From contig NZ_SZNK01000001.1 in the NCBI RefSeq assembly GCF_005217615.1, positions 122,001-186,000 of the forward strand: 64,000 bases of DNA. Direction: 5' to 3'. Below, one piece after another: positions 36,807 through 45,588 of the stretch. Position 1 is the first letter of the stretch; each line of letters begins with the position of its first letter. Position numbers and translations under genes: made by a program. The stretch comes from Brevibacillus antibioticus (GTDB lineage Bacteria; Bacillota; Bacilli; Brevibacillales; Brevibacillaceae). The notes below the pieces were generated by a model, which was given only the letters and a program-made list of their open reading frames with translations, was not told where the DNA came from and ran no database searches.

Positions 36807-37898
36807 ATGGTACTATCACTCAAACGTAAGCGAATACGCATTCTGCTGATTTTGCTGTCTGTAGTGTTGCTCTTTCTCTTCTTTCCATCATGGACGCCTG
36901 CGATCACGGATGAAAATGGAGCTGTGCCTCCCAACAGTATCGCGTCCTTGGAAAACATAAAACTAGGCGGCATTGAGCAGTCGATTCTCATTCGTGGAAA
37001 AGACAAGTGCAATCCGGTGCTCCTCTTTTTGCACGGTGGGCCAGGTTATCCGCAAATCGCGTATGCTAGGAAGCATCAGAGCTTGTTGGAGGAAGATTTT
37101 GTTGTCGTAAATTGGGATCAGCGTGGTGCGGGCAAGTCCTATCATTGGGGCATGACCGATCAAGACATGCAGCTCGACAAGCTTATCTCGGATACCGCGG
37201 AACTGACTGTTTTCCTCAAGAATAGATTTCAGCAGCAGAAAATATTCCTCGTCGGTCACTCGTGGGGAAGCTTGCTCGCGACGTTGACTGTACAAAAGCA
37301 TCCCGAGCATTACTACTCCTATATCGGGGTAGGACAGGTAGCGAATTCTCCATTGGGGGAAGAAGTGTCCTACCAGTATGTGCTGGAGGAAGCGAAGCGG
37401 CGACAAAACGAGCAAGCTATCCGGGATCTGGAAAGCATTGGTCCGCCACCATATAAACATCCGCGAAAAGACGCGACTCTGGAACGTAAATGGGTCATGG
37501 CATTTGGCGGCTCCGAAAGAAAAACAAATTCGTACAACGATTTGATCAATGGCGTATTGTTTGCCCCCGAGTATACGTGGTTGGATGGGGTGCGTCTTGC
37601 ACTCGGGGATTCTTTTTCCCGAACTACCCTACTCCCGCAAACCAGACAGATAAATTTGTCGCAAACGGTTCCCCAGCTGCAGGTTCCCGCCTATTATGGC
37701 ATGGGAAGACACGATTATATGACGCCTTCCTCAGTTGCGTACGAGTACTATGAAAAACTGCTCGCGCCAGACAAGCAATTCATTTGGTTCGAGGAATCAG
37801 CGCATTTCCCGCATTTTGAAGAGCCAGAAAAGTTTCATCAGATGATGGTGCAGATCAGGGACAAGACGATGACACGCAGTCATCGCCTTTGTTCCTGA
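36807..37898 (+). CDS. Membrane-anchored alpha/beta hydrolase, proline-iminopeptidase-like
   Basis: 363 residues. An N-terminal hydrophobic segment (IRILLILLSVVLLFLFFP) suggests a membrane anchor with an extracellular enzyme. The hydrolase core has the oxyanion HGGPG near residue 76, the WDQRGAGKS strand and nucleophile Ser in GHSWGS near residue 151. A late His in ESAHFPHF completes the triad. The fold matches proline iminopeptidases and related hydrolases; substrate unknown. The start at 36807 is the first ATG close to the hydrophobic segment, but its ribosome binding site is weak. Confidence 0.8.
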   Translation: MVLSLKRKRIRILLILLSVVLLFLFFPSWTPAITDENGAVPPNSIASLENIKLGGIEQSILIRGKDKCNPVLLFLHGGPGYPQIAYARKHQSLLEEDFVVVNWDQRGAGKSYHWGMTDQDMQLDKLISDTAELTVFLKNRFQQQKIFLVGHSWGSLLATLTVQKHPEHYYSYIGVGQVANSPLGEEVSYQYVLEEAKRRQNEQAIRDLESIGPPPYKHPRKDATLERKWVMAFGGSERKTNSYNDLINGVLFAPEYTWLDGVRLALGDSFSRTTLLPQTRQINLSQTVPQLQVPAYYGMGRHDYMTPSSVAYEYYEKLLAPDKQFIWFEESAHFPHFEEPEKFHQMMVQIRDKTMTRSHRLCS

Positions 37899-38002
37899 TC
37901 CAGGGCATCAGCCAAGGGACGGCCATGGATTAATCCAAAGCCAATGATATATCCTGGAAAAAGCGGGAGGTATTTTCATTTTCTGAAAAGAGGGTGAGTA
38001 AC

Positions 38003-38344
38003 GTGAAATCTAGTTCTATGTTTAGTCTATCGCTGATATGTGGTTTGCTTGCTTCTGTAGGAACAATTATTATTTGGTACATTTTGCTTTATGACAAACC
38101 AACTGTCTCTGTATTTACCGCACTTTGTTTGTTACTTCCCGCGATATTTGGTTTAATTACCTCGTTCTTAAAACAACCTCTTATCATTATTTCTTTTGTG
38201 GTCTCCTTACCTCTAAGCCTTTACTTATTGTTGACAGGAGATATGTTTACTTTATTTTTTGTTTCCTCAGTCTTGTATTTCATATCTGCGGCTTTTAAAT
38301 GGAAAATATCAAAAGTAAATTCTTTTCTCTTCATCCTTCCTTAA
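38003..38344 (+). CDS. Small four-helix membrane protein
   Basis: 113 residues with four predicted membrane segments (starting FSLSLICGLLASVGTIIIWY) and short loops. No recognised domain. GTG at 38003 follows AGAGGGTG with six-base spacing; the GTG at 37994 is too close. It does not look co-transcribed with the hydrolase. Function unknown. Confidence 0.6.
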   Translation: MKSSSMFSLSLICGLLASVGTIIIWYILLYDKPTVSVFTALCLLLPAIFGLITSFLKQPLIIISFVVSLPLSLYLLLTGDMFTLFFVSSVLYFISAAFKWKISKVNSFLFILP

Positions 38345-38460
38345 CGTTGAATGACTGATGGCGGAAAAACAGCAGGGCGCTCTACGAGAGATAATCTATT
38401 GCCAGAATCCCCCATCTTTCGTTATCCTTTTTTGAGAGGAAAGTTAGGGGAGGCCATAAC

Positions 38461-39387
38461 ATGGGACAGGTAGAACAGGAAAGAGGTCTGAAAAAAGGCA
38501 CGATCCTGCAAAAAGCTTATCGGATCAAAAAGACCATTTCCACAAGTGAGCTGTCGAATGTGTATGTGGTCTACCAGATGAAAAGCAAGCGGACACTCAT
38601 TCTCAAAGAGTTTTTCCCACAAGCATTGGCTATGAGAGATTTGGATCACGTGAAGGTCATTTGTCGCAGACCATCGTTAAAAGCCAAATTCGATATGCTG
38701 CTAGATAGCTTTTGGCAAGAGGCAACCCTGCACAAAGAGCTACATCATGCGAATATCATCGGATACATCGACCATTTTGCCGAAAATGGCACAGGTTATC
38801 TCGTCGTGGAATATTGCAAAGGGAAGACGCTGGATGAATATGTGTTCGCCCAAGCCGAGCTTGATCTGGGAGCATTTTTGCATCAGACGGTCCTTCCGTT
38901 ATTTGACGGATTAGACTATTTGCACAAAAAGGGCATCATTCATCGCGATATCAAGCCCAAAAACCTCTTGGTCACCGAAGCTGGCCAGCCTGTGCTGATC
39001 GATTTTGGCTCGGCGATCTACTTCGAGAGTGATGAACCCAAGCAGATTGTGACGACAGAAGGATATTCACCTCTTGAGTTTTACTCGGGTCAATCAAAGC
39101 AAGGAGTAGTCTCGGATATTTACAGCCTGGCTGCCACGCTGTATTACTGTCTGACCAAAGAACGTCCCGTTGATGTGGCGGCAAGAGTCATTGAGGATAC
39201 CTTGCCATCGATTCGAACACGAAACCCTGAGGTTCCGCTGCTGTTGGCGAATGTCATTATGTGGGGATTGGCCGTCGACTCGAAAAAAAGATGCCCCACA
39301 CTCAAGCTGTTTGCGACAGCGATTCGTGCAGAGCATCTGATTTGGAAGGGAAAGGCTCGCTTCTCTCTTAGGAAGCTTCCTCGCTAG
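38461..39387 (+). CDS. Ser/Thr protein kinase at the head of the injection-system locus
   Basis: 308 residues: one cytoplasmic Hanks-type kinase domain, with no membrane segment and no PASTA repeats. Lys49 in LILKEFF, Glu87, HRDIKPKN (161-168, catalytic Asp163) and DFG at 181-183 are all present, so it should be active. The glycine-rich loop is degenerate (STSELSNVYVV). In type VI systems a PpkA kinase phosphorylates an FHA protein to trigger assembly; FHA and PP2C genes lie downstream here. The preceding TTAGGGGAGG site fixes ATG at 38461. It overlaps the convergent vWA gene by 20 bases. Confidence 0.92.
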   Translation: MGQVEQERGLKKGTILQKAYRIKKTISTSELSNVYVVYQMKSKRTLILKEFFPQALAMRDLDHVKVICRRPSLKAKFDMLLDSFWQEATLHKELHHANIIGYIDHFAENGTGYLVVEYCKGKTLDEYVFAQAELDLGAFLHQTVLPLFDGLDYLHKKGIIHRDIKPKNLLVTEAGQPVLIDFGSAIYFESDEPKQIVTTEGYSPLEFYSGQSKQGVVSDIYSLAATLYYCLTKERPVDVAARVIEDTLPSIRTRNPEVPLLLANVIMWGLAVDSKKRCPTLKLFATAIRAEHLIWKGKARFSLRKLPR

Positions 39388-41407
39388 ACGATTTCTTAAA
39401 GCGAATTTCGATCTCGGTCATCCGATCCTCGAAGGTCACATACACCTTGTCGTTGTATTGGAGAACGAGCTTTTTATGTCGGGGCATGGTTTCCTTGCCC
39501 CGCTCAACTGTGCAGTGACTATGATTGACCAAGAGCAGCGTCTGATTTTTTCCCGGCTGGAAGTAAATCTTCTGCGCTTCGGGTAAATGCTCATTCACAT
39601 CCAAACTGGTGAACAGCTCCTGCAACGTGATCCTCTGCTTCTTGCCAAAGGAGGCGAGAGGCCAAAACTTGACAGGGATGTCGTTGCCACTAGCCGTGTG
39701 CATGAAATATCCCTCCAGACGACCGACAAAGTCAGGCTTGGGACGTGTAAGCAGGTAAACACCGTAGCTGATCGCGGCTACGAGCAACACAATCACGCCG
39801 ATGGTGATGTAGCGATCCCATACCGAGTGCACGGTAATGACGAGCGGACCTGTGACGCTTGCTCCTTCCGTATCTGTGGCGGTAATGGTGATTTCTGATG
39901 TGCCACTTTTCTCTGGTGACAGCTTTAGAGCCGCGTCTTGAATCGTGGCGACAAATCGTTCGTCCGGATCAGCGGTGACGATGGTATAGGTCAGCTTGTC
40001 GTTATTGGCATCCGTGTAGAGCGAACCCAAATCAATAGCCTGCTCGCCGTTTTCCTTCTCGATCGTCAAGGTATTTACTGAGGCAGCAACTGGCGCGATA
40101 TTCGTGATATCAAACACGCTTGAAGCCGTCTCGCGATAAAAGTCCGGGCCGTTCATAAAGATTTTCCACTCGTACTTGCCCGTGTGAGGGAAGACGTAGT
40201 CGACTGTAAAGCTATCGCCAAGGTTTTTCATCGGGATCTTCTCTTCTTTTTTCCCCGTGAGATCAGATACGATCAGTTCAGCTTGCATGGATGCGTACAC
40301 ATCCGTGTCATCCAGTCGTTTGCCACCCTCCAGATGGTGGAGATAGGTAGTAAACGTGGCAGGATTCCCTTTGATAACAGGTTCAGGCTTTACCTCTACA
40401 CCAGCCGTCAAGCTGTAATTCCCCAGTAAATTGATTTTCACCAAATCCCCGGGTTTGCCTCTAAATTTAACGAGATAGTTTCCCTTCTTCGGCTTTTCTA
40501 TTTTCATCAGCGAATATTTTTTTGACTTCATAAAATGCACATTTTGCGATTGATAGTACACTTGCGATTCCAGCAGCGGATTGTTCGACAATAGGATAAT
40601 GTTCGCTTCCTGCATGCTGCTGTTAGGAATGGTCACGGTTACTTCCTGCAAGCCCCCGGTAGCTGTCATGGCCGCCACCGATACGAGCTGCGATTGAATA
40701 TGCTTGGCAAAAATCTGATTGAAGATTTCGGGCAGATCATCCGTACTTTGTGTGACAAAGGAAGTTCCGTCTGTTGCCTCTGCGATTTTTTTTAGCTGAT
40801 CCTTCTGGACGGAGCCATCGCTATTGAGACCAATCGTATAAATCGGATAGCCTTGCGCTTTTGCCTTCGAGATAGCTGTCTCCACGTCCTTGTTGGATGC
40901 TGCCAAACTCCTGCCACCCGCATTTTGCCGCAAATCGGTTCCCCCGTCTGACAGAAGGATCAAAAATGGCTTGCGAGCCGGGTCCTTTGCTTTTTCAATC
41001 ATCTCTGCCCCTCTGCGCAAACCGAGTCCCAAATCTGAATACCCAGAGTAACGCAACCCTTGAATGGTTCGCTTGAGCTGTTCCCGATTTCTTGCTTCGG
41101 CCATATTCCATAGAGATTGAGCTTGTACAATCCGATCATTATAAGCGACAAAGCCAATGCGGGTACGCGTGGCTTCGCTCATATCAATGAACATACTCAT
41201 GACCTCTGCGGCTGTCTTGCCAGGGTCTGTTTTGTTCATGGAATTACTCGTATCAATGACAAAGACCGCGTCTACTCCTGCATCTGCTGTTCCATTTGCC
41301 CCGGCAGTAAGAGGGGCGGACAAGAAGAGCATGGGAAGGAGCAGTCCGATGACCACCATTCGAAAAAGTGGCGGCAGAGAGAGGGTTGACTGACGATTTT
41401 TGTACAT
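39368..41407 (-). CDS. Membrane vWA protein with Ig/cadherin-like and possible FHA-like domains
   Basis: 679 residues. A signal or anchor segment covers residues 14-36. The von Willebrand A domain (about 43-235) has a complete MIDAS start DTSNS at 52-56. Beta-rich regions follow, including a cadherin-like part (DANNDKLTYTI, ITATDTEGASV) near 450-540. A membrane helix lies near 545-565, with a C-terminal tail of about 110 residues inside. The tail ends with strand-rich FQPGKNQTLLLVNHSHCTVE and could be a degenerate FHA-type domain, which is my reading. The gene is convergent with the kinase and divergent from the sheath gene. It could be a surface adhesin or part of the membrane anchor. Confidence 0.8.
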   Translation of the reverse strand: MYKNRQSTLSLPPLFRMVVIGLLLPMLFLSAPLTAGANGTADAGVDAVFVIDTSNSMNKTDPGKTAAEVMSMFIDMSEATRTRIGFVAYNDRIVQAQSLWNMAEARNREQLKRTIQGLRYSGYSDLGLGLRRGAEMIEKAKDPARKPFLILLSDGGTDLRQNAGGRSLAASNKDVETAISKAKAQGYPIYTIGLNSDGSVQKDQLKKIAEATDGTSFVTQSTDDLPEIFNQIFAKHIQSQLVSVAAMTATGGLQEVTVTIPNSSMQEANIILLSNNPLLESQVYYQSQNVHFMKSKKYSLMKIEKPKKGNYLVKFRGKPGDLVKINLLGNYSLTAGVEVKPEPVIKGNPATFTTYLHHLEGGKRLDDTDVYASMQAELIVSDLTGKKEEKIPMKNLGDSFTVDYVFPHTGKYEWKIFMNGPDFYRETASSVFDITNIAPVAASVNTLTIEKENGEQAIDLGSLYTDANNDKLTYTIVTADPDERFVATIQDAALKLSPEKSGTSEITITATDTEGASVTGPLVITVHSVWDRYITIGVIVLLVAAISYGVYLLTRPKPDFVGRLEGYFMHTASGNDIPVKFWPLASFGKKQRITLQELFTSLDVNEHLPEAQKIYFQPGKNQTLLLVNHSHCTVERGKETMPRHKKLVLQYNDKVYVTFEDRMTEIEIRFKKSSSEEAS

Positions 41408-41956
41408 ACATTCACCTTTTTTCTGAAAAAAATTTTAAAAAGTTCATGACTTACTAAAATGGGACAATTTACCTATAAATGGTTGTTCGTATAAAAGATC
41501 GGTTTCCTATTGCCGATGTATATAAAAGTTAATTACACCCATTTATGTAAATATGAAGTGAATGCATAATTCTCCCCAGCGGCAACTAGGGAGAATTATC
41601 TATCAGTCCTTGTGCTTCTTTCCTGGTAAGAGCGCGGACAAGGCGAGGCTTATCCCTGTTTTTTCGAAGACCTAGGAAAGGAGACTCGGTGTCTTCAGCA
41701 TAAAACGGGAATCCAAGAAAAGGAAGATTCATGGAATAAAATGGGTCAAAATACTGAGATTGGTCACATCGGCATAGGAAAATCGTCACAATCCACGGAA
41801 TGTTGACAAATAATGTGGGCAAAGTTTAATTTAAAGGCAAGATTTTTGTTTGTTTTTGGTATAAATGTCACGTTTTGTATTCTTGTTCGTGGAGTAGGAC
41901 TCATCATCTATCAAGTAGGACTAAGTGGTTATGCAGACAACAGAAAGGGGCCATTT
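41408..41956. other. Divergent intergenic region of the injection-system locus
   Basis: About 550 bases between the vWA gene and the sheath-like gene. A minus-strand frame of 78 codons ends near 41586, but no ribosome binding site or known content supports it. An 11-base perfect inverted repeat, ATAATTCTCCC (41566-41576) with GGGAGAATTAT (41589-41599), lies near the middle. A promoter lies near 41803. It is the natural place for control of both transcripts. Confidence 0.6.
41803..41830 (+). promoter_or_regulatory. SigA-type promoter of the sheath-tube operon
   Basis: TTGACA at 41803-41808 matches all six -35 positions. TTTAAT at 41825-41830 matches five of six -10 positions with a 16-base spacer. 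It lies 127 bases before the sheath-like start. Confidence 0.65.
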
Positions 41957-44125
41957 ATGGACATTATTAACCAGACCAACCGAACCATGCTGTTCGAAGA
42001 GATCAACCCGGAAAAATTGGACCTGATCACCATTGTTGGAGATGTAAAAGGTATCGACAGTCTCAGCGACGACAAGATCAAGGAGATCAACGAGCATCTT
42101 CTCGTGCGCAGCTTCGATGAGTTTTTGGACAAGTTCTCCCCGAGCGTGTATTCGTTCTACAATGCCGCGAATCAAAAAGTGATGTACACCTTGAAAAAGC
42201 CTGACGGAATTGCAGAGGATGCGATTTCCGAGATCAAGATCGATCAGAGCAACGACTTCTTGAAAATGCTGTTTACCCTGATTGATACGAAGCGCAGCCA
42301 AGGGATCACCAACGTGGATTTCAAATTCGAGAATTTGCTCGATATGATTTCCCCGAAAAAAGTGATGGATGACATTCGTCAGGTGCGCAAAGAGATTCAC
42401 TACTTGTACGGCCATTACGAAAAGCTCGATGATGGCGATCCGAAGAAGCTCGATCTCGGTGACAAGCTGAACACGATGTTCGAGGATGCCAGCAAAAACT
42501 ACAACAACGTCATGGCGATGCTGCCGCTGGCGATTGAAGATATCAAAACACGACTGCTCTTGGGCGGCGCTCAAGAGGAGAACCAATCCGAGGCGATTCA
42601 GATCGGGATGCTGACGATTGGGGAAGACGGAGAACTGAAGATCATCGAGGCACCGAAGAGTGACAGCCGCGAGCTGATGGTTCTGGATGAAAACAGCGGA
42701 AACGGACTGATGAACGTTTTCGAAGAGGATTACGAGTCGATCACTGAGACGCCATCCTCCTATGTGAAAGATCTCGTGGTGCGCACCTTCTGCCCGCTGC
42801 CGACGGTACATACCGAAGTCAACATTGAGACAGAAGTACAAAACTACAATACGTATCTCGAGTTTTACAAAAACGCCAAGGACGACTTCGTAAAAACGGT
42901 GAAGCCGTTGGTTGAGAAAATTTTGGGCGTGAAGATGTTCTTCGATCAATACGTGACCAAGAACAAAGGCATGCAGCCAGCTATGCTGATCACGAATACG
43001 AAGCTCGACATGCTCGTGAAGTCCAGCAACATTCCACGTCTGGAGACTTATCTGAACACGGTCAATGCGAAAAACGACTTCACAGATACGATCTGGTTCG
43101 GAATCGTTCCATCTGTTGATATGGATTCCGCCGGAAAAGCACAAGTGACTCGCGAGCGTTTCCGTGGGAACGAAAAAGTCGTCAAGCAGGACGGCAATAC
43201 GATGGAATCGCTCACCATGCTGCTCCAAGTCGTCAAGGACTTCAAAGTGCAAGTGTTCTTCAGCTTCAGTACAGGTGAAGAAACAACCTTCAACAGCATG
43301 GCGACAGCGGGCATTGATAAATACATCGACAAGTGCGGAATTCTGGTGCGCAAGGAATTCAGTGAATTCGCAATCCCGTGCATTCCGAACTTCACGATTA
43401 TTCCCAAAGATAAATCAGGAGTTGTCATCGACAGCAGAATGCTGCAAACCGAAGACGGCGTGAAGCTGTCCCAGGAAAAAGAAGACATCCTGAAGCTGTG
43501 GATCGAGGGTGTTTATGTCGGTGCCAGCTATGTAGCGGCTGGTGTTGTGGCAGCGTACCAGTGTCCAGAGTACTTGCGTGAAACATTCAAAGTGGTTAGC
43601 CGCGAATATCCGGGTGTGCGCTTTGACATCGAAGCAGGTGAAAATGGATTGCGCGCCGTTACCACAATGGCCAAAGAAATCTCCGGCTTCACCAACAACA
43701 TCAAAGATTCCATCAACCGCAAAAACTTTGGATTCGTCTTCTCTTCGGAAAATGCACAAATCCAAGGAAAAGATATCAAGCGCATTACGGTGTACAAGGC
43801 ACGCAGCCTCGCTATGGCAGAGGACGGCTTTGATTCCATCTACAAGACACTTGTCAGCACCTATATCGAGCGGATTCTCCGCTTCCAGACGGGTGATTTC
43901 AAACACGACAACATCGTGAAGTTCTTCAGTAACAATCCGAGCAGCCAAAAAAGCAAATGGCTGGGCACACGCGGCTTCGTGAACTCCATCATTCACGACG
44001 GCGATGACATGAGCTACATCATCGATGACAAGAGCAATCTGTGCCATATCGATCTGGTGTTCAACGGCAATGTGAAAAACCTGGAGGTCACCATCACCAA
44101 AGGAACGACTCCGGTTAAAGCATAG
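41957..44125 (+). CDS. Contractile-sheath-like protein (TssB/TssC-like)
   Basis: 722 residues, cytoplasmic, with no signal or membrane segment. The length is about the sum of TssB and TssC, so it may be a fused sheath subunit. The C-terminal half resembles TssC-type sheath proteins in layout: a long region with IPCIPNFTIIPKD, an alpha-helical VGASYVAAGVVAAYQCPEYL segment and a C-terminal strand pair. That reading is weak by sequence alone. Support comes from its position directly before a tube-like gene and upstream of VgrG, PAAR-like and baseplate-like genes. ATG at 41957 follows AAAGGGG; the longer frame from 41813 lies in the promoter region. Confidence 0.62.
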   Translation: MDIINQTNRTMLFEEINPEKLDLITIVGDVKGIDSLSDDKIKEINEHLLVRSFDEFLDKFSPSVYSFYNAANQKVMYTLKKPDGIAEDAISEIKIDQSNDFLKMLFTLIDTKRSQGITNVDFKFENLLDMISPKKVMDDIRQVRKEIHYLYGHYEKLDDGDPKKLDLGDKLNTMFEDASKNYNNVMAMLPLAIEDIKTRLLLGGAQEENQSEAIQIGMLTIGEDGELKIIEAPKSDSRELMVLDENSGNGLMNVFEEDYESITETPSSYVKDLVVRTFCPLPTVHTEVNIETEVQNYNTYLEFYKNAKDDFVKTVKPLVEKILGVKMFFDQYVTKNKGMQPAMLITNTKLDMLVKSSNIPRLETYLNTVNAKNDFTDTIWFGIVPSVDMDSAGKAQVTRERFRGNEKVVKQDGNTMESLTMLLQVVKDFKVQVFFSFSTGEETTFNSMATAGIDKYIDKCGILVRKEFSEFAIPCIPNFTIIPKDKSGVVIDSRMLQTEDGVKLSQEKEDILKLWIEGVYVGASYVAAGVVAAYQCPEYLRETFKVVSREYPGVRFDIEAGENGLRAVTTMAKEISGFTNNIKDSINRKNFGFVFSSENAQIQGKDIKRITVYKARSLAMAEDGFDSIYKTLVSTYIERILRFQTGDFKHDNIVKFFSNNPSSQKSKWLGTRGFVNSIIHDGDDMSYIIDDKSNLCHIDLVFNGNVKNLEVTITKGTTPVKA

Positions 44126-44275
44126 CATTGATCCCCTGGAGAGCTGTTTATGAAACTTTTTGACACATTACGCAGGTGGTTAGAGGTGTGTTTCCCAAAA
44201 CGCACCCTTACACATAAGCCTCGAAGCCAATCAGGTATTTCGAGAGCAAGATTTCATTTCAAGGAGGTTTTATTC

Positions 44276-44701
44276 ATGGGTTTTCGACTCAAAGTAGAAG
44301 GTTCTGAAACAATTGAGCTGGGCATGGACAACATTCAAACAGTAAAGTACGACACTGACACGCCAGACGATTCCAACGCGCGCTCCACAGATGTGGGTGC
44401 AACATTGAGACTGACTGGCAAAATCATCACTGCAACAGATGGTGACAGCGCGGATGACACCATGAAGCTGGCTCTCTGGTCTTTGGTACCAGCAGAAAAA
44501 GCGGATTGCTACCGCAAAGTAACACTGGAAGTAATCGCTGCTGATCAAGTGATCCGCAAAATCTACTTCCCGAACGCATTCGTAGTAGATTACAACGAGA
44601 GCTTCGGCGATACCGAGGGTGTAGGAACATTCAGCATCTTCATCAAGCAAAAGAAAGACAAAACCGAATTCACCAAAATCGAAGGCGGCTACGCTGTTTA
44701 G
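44276..44701 (+). CDS. Hcp/tail-tube-like protein
   Basis: 141 residues, a single beta-rich domain (MGFRLKVEGSETIELGMDNI, ending TFSIFIKQKK) of the size of tail-tube/Hcp proteins. It follows the sheath-like gene, the usual sheath-tube order. It has the strongest ribosome binding site of the locus (AAGGAGGT eight bases before ATG), in keeping with a protein needed in many copies. A frame extending back to 44150 exists but does not have this site. The assignment rests on size, order and fold expectation, not on a diagnostic motif. Confidence 0.65.
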   Translation: MGFRLKVEGSETIELGMDNIQTVKYDTDTPDDSNARSTDVGATLRLTGKIITATDGDSADDTMKLALWSLVPAEKADCYRKVTLEVIAADQVIRKIYFPNAFVVDYNESFGDTEGVGTFSIFIKQKKDKTEFTKIEGGYAV

Positions 44702-44724
44702 GTTTTGAGAGAAGGAAGGTAGGA

Positions 44725-44763
44725 AGAGCCGTACCTCGAAAGCCGTGTTCGAGGTACGGCTCT
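44725..44763 (+). other. 15-base-pair stem-loop after the tube-like gene
   Basis: AGAGCCGTACCTCGA (44725-44739) is repeated exactly inverted at 44749-44763, nine bases apart. No U-tract follows. It may partly terminate or protect the sheath-tube mRNA, which would raise tube and sheath levels over downstream genes. Confidence 0.65.
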
Positions 44764-44803
44764 ACAAAATAACGAAAATCATTGCCAGACAGAGGGTGCG
44801 CAC

Positions 44804-45256
44804 ATGAAAAATTATTACGGGATTCTGGGGCTAACCAAACAAGCTTCCATGAATGACATCAAAAAAGCATACCGTCAACTGGCAAAGCAGCATCATCCGG
44901 ATGTCAATGCCGGGAGCATGGAGTCAGAGCGAATCTTTAAAGAAATTACCGAGGCCTATCAGACATTGCAGGACCCGGCTTTGCGCGAGGCGTACAACGC
45001 GCGTTATGAAGCTTTTCAGCAGAAGAAGCAACAACAGACCAGTCATACAAGCAGCACAAAACAAGGACAAAGCAAGCAGCAAGCGCAGTCTGCACCAGGT
45101 GTGAACTTCGAAGATTTTGGGAGCACCTTTGAACGATTTTTTGGTTTTCATCCGAAGACAGGCGAGATTAATCCAAACACCATGAAATCTGACAAGAAAA
45201 ATCCACTGGATACGACGGATATGTTTGAACAGTTTTTCCGTATGAAGAAAAAATAA
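44804..45256 (+). CDS. J-domain (DnaJ-like) protein
   Basis: 150 residues. Residues 1-70 are a J-domain with the HPD motif at 31-33 and the FKEITEAYQTLQDPALREAY helix. No zinc fingers or C-terminal substrate domain follow. Instead there is a Gln/Ser/Lys-rich linker and a short tail with FEDFGSTFERFFGFHP and DMFEQFFRM. It is therefore a short J-protein that could deliver clients to an Hsp70-type partner. An Hsp70/actin-fold protein is encoded at 51545. The start has a GAGGGTG site. Confidence 0.9.
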   Translation: MKNYYGILGLTKQASMNDIKKAYRQLAKQHHPDVNAGSMESERIFKEITEAYQTLQDPALREAYNARYEAFQQKKQQQTSHTSSTKQGQSKQQAQSAPGVNFEDFGSTFERFFGFHPKTGEINPNTMKSDKKNPLDTTDMFEQFFRMKKK

Positions 45257-45365
45257 GAGTGAAAAATCGGGCTTGGATGACAGCTCTTTCATGACATAGA
45301 GGTAGTAGTAACCTGCTCCTGTCTTTGGATGGATGTCCATACATACACCATTCACCCAAAGCGCG

Positions 45366-45564
45366 GAGCATTTTTCTTAAAAGGAAGTTCAAAAATTCGT
45401 CTTTTGATCACGAAGTCATTCTCGAAGTTAATTCGGCATCAAAATTTACGTTCACCTTTGAAGTCCGGTGCTCATGTAGGTCCCCTACACTGCGCTCCTC
45501 CTTCTTTCAGGTTCACGTAACTTTCTCGGTGCTGAAAAGACAAATTTTTGAACAAGAGCATTTT
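45366..45564. mobile_element. Foldback/MITE-like element between dnaJ-like and FHA genes
   Basis: A long imperfect palindrome spans 45387-45553. The outer arms (GTTCAAAAATTCGTCTTTTG against the inverted GTTCAAAAATTTGTCTTTTC) match at 18 of 20 positions, and inner segments also pair down to a TGTAGG/CCTACA hairpin near 45475. A 9-base direct repeat, GAGCATTTT, flanks it at 45366-45374 and 45556-45564 and may be a target duplication. No gene is inside. It fills the 332-base gap before the FHA gene. Confidence 0.55.
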
Positions 45565-45588
45565 AGGTAGTTGATTGGGGGTTAAGAC

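Noticed and set aside
38461-39387. Classical PASTA-type PrkC/PknB kinase
   Set aside because: No membrane helix and no PASTA repeats; it ends shortly after the kinase domain.
41586-41822. 78-codon minus-strand frame in the divergent region before the sheath-like gene
   Set aside because: No ribosome binding site, no known content. It ends at the inverted repeat, which is more likely a control site.
41921-43252. Minus-strand open frame of 443 codons opposite the sheath-like gene
   Set aside because: Rich in His, Cys and Arg as expected of an antisense shadow; no start signal or similarity.
44150-44275. In-frame N-terminal extension of the tube-like protein (42 residues, basic)
   Set aside because: The strong AAGGAGGT site fits the start at 44276, and the extension is unlike tube proteins. 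It was not excluded that a short leader is translated.
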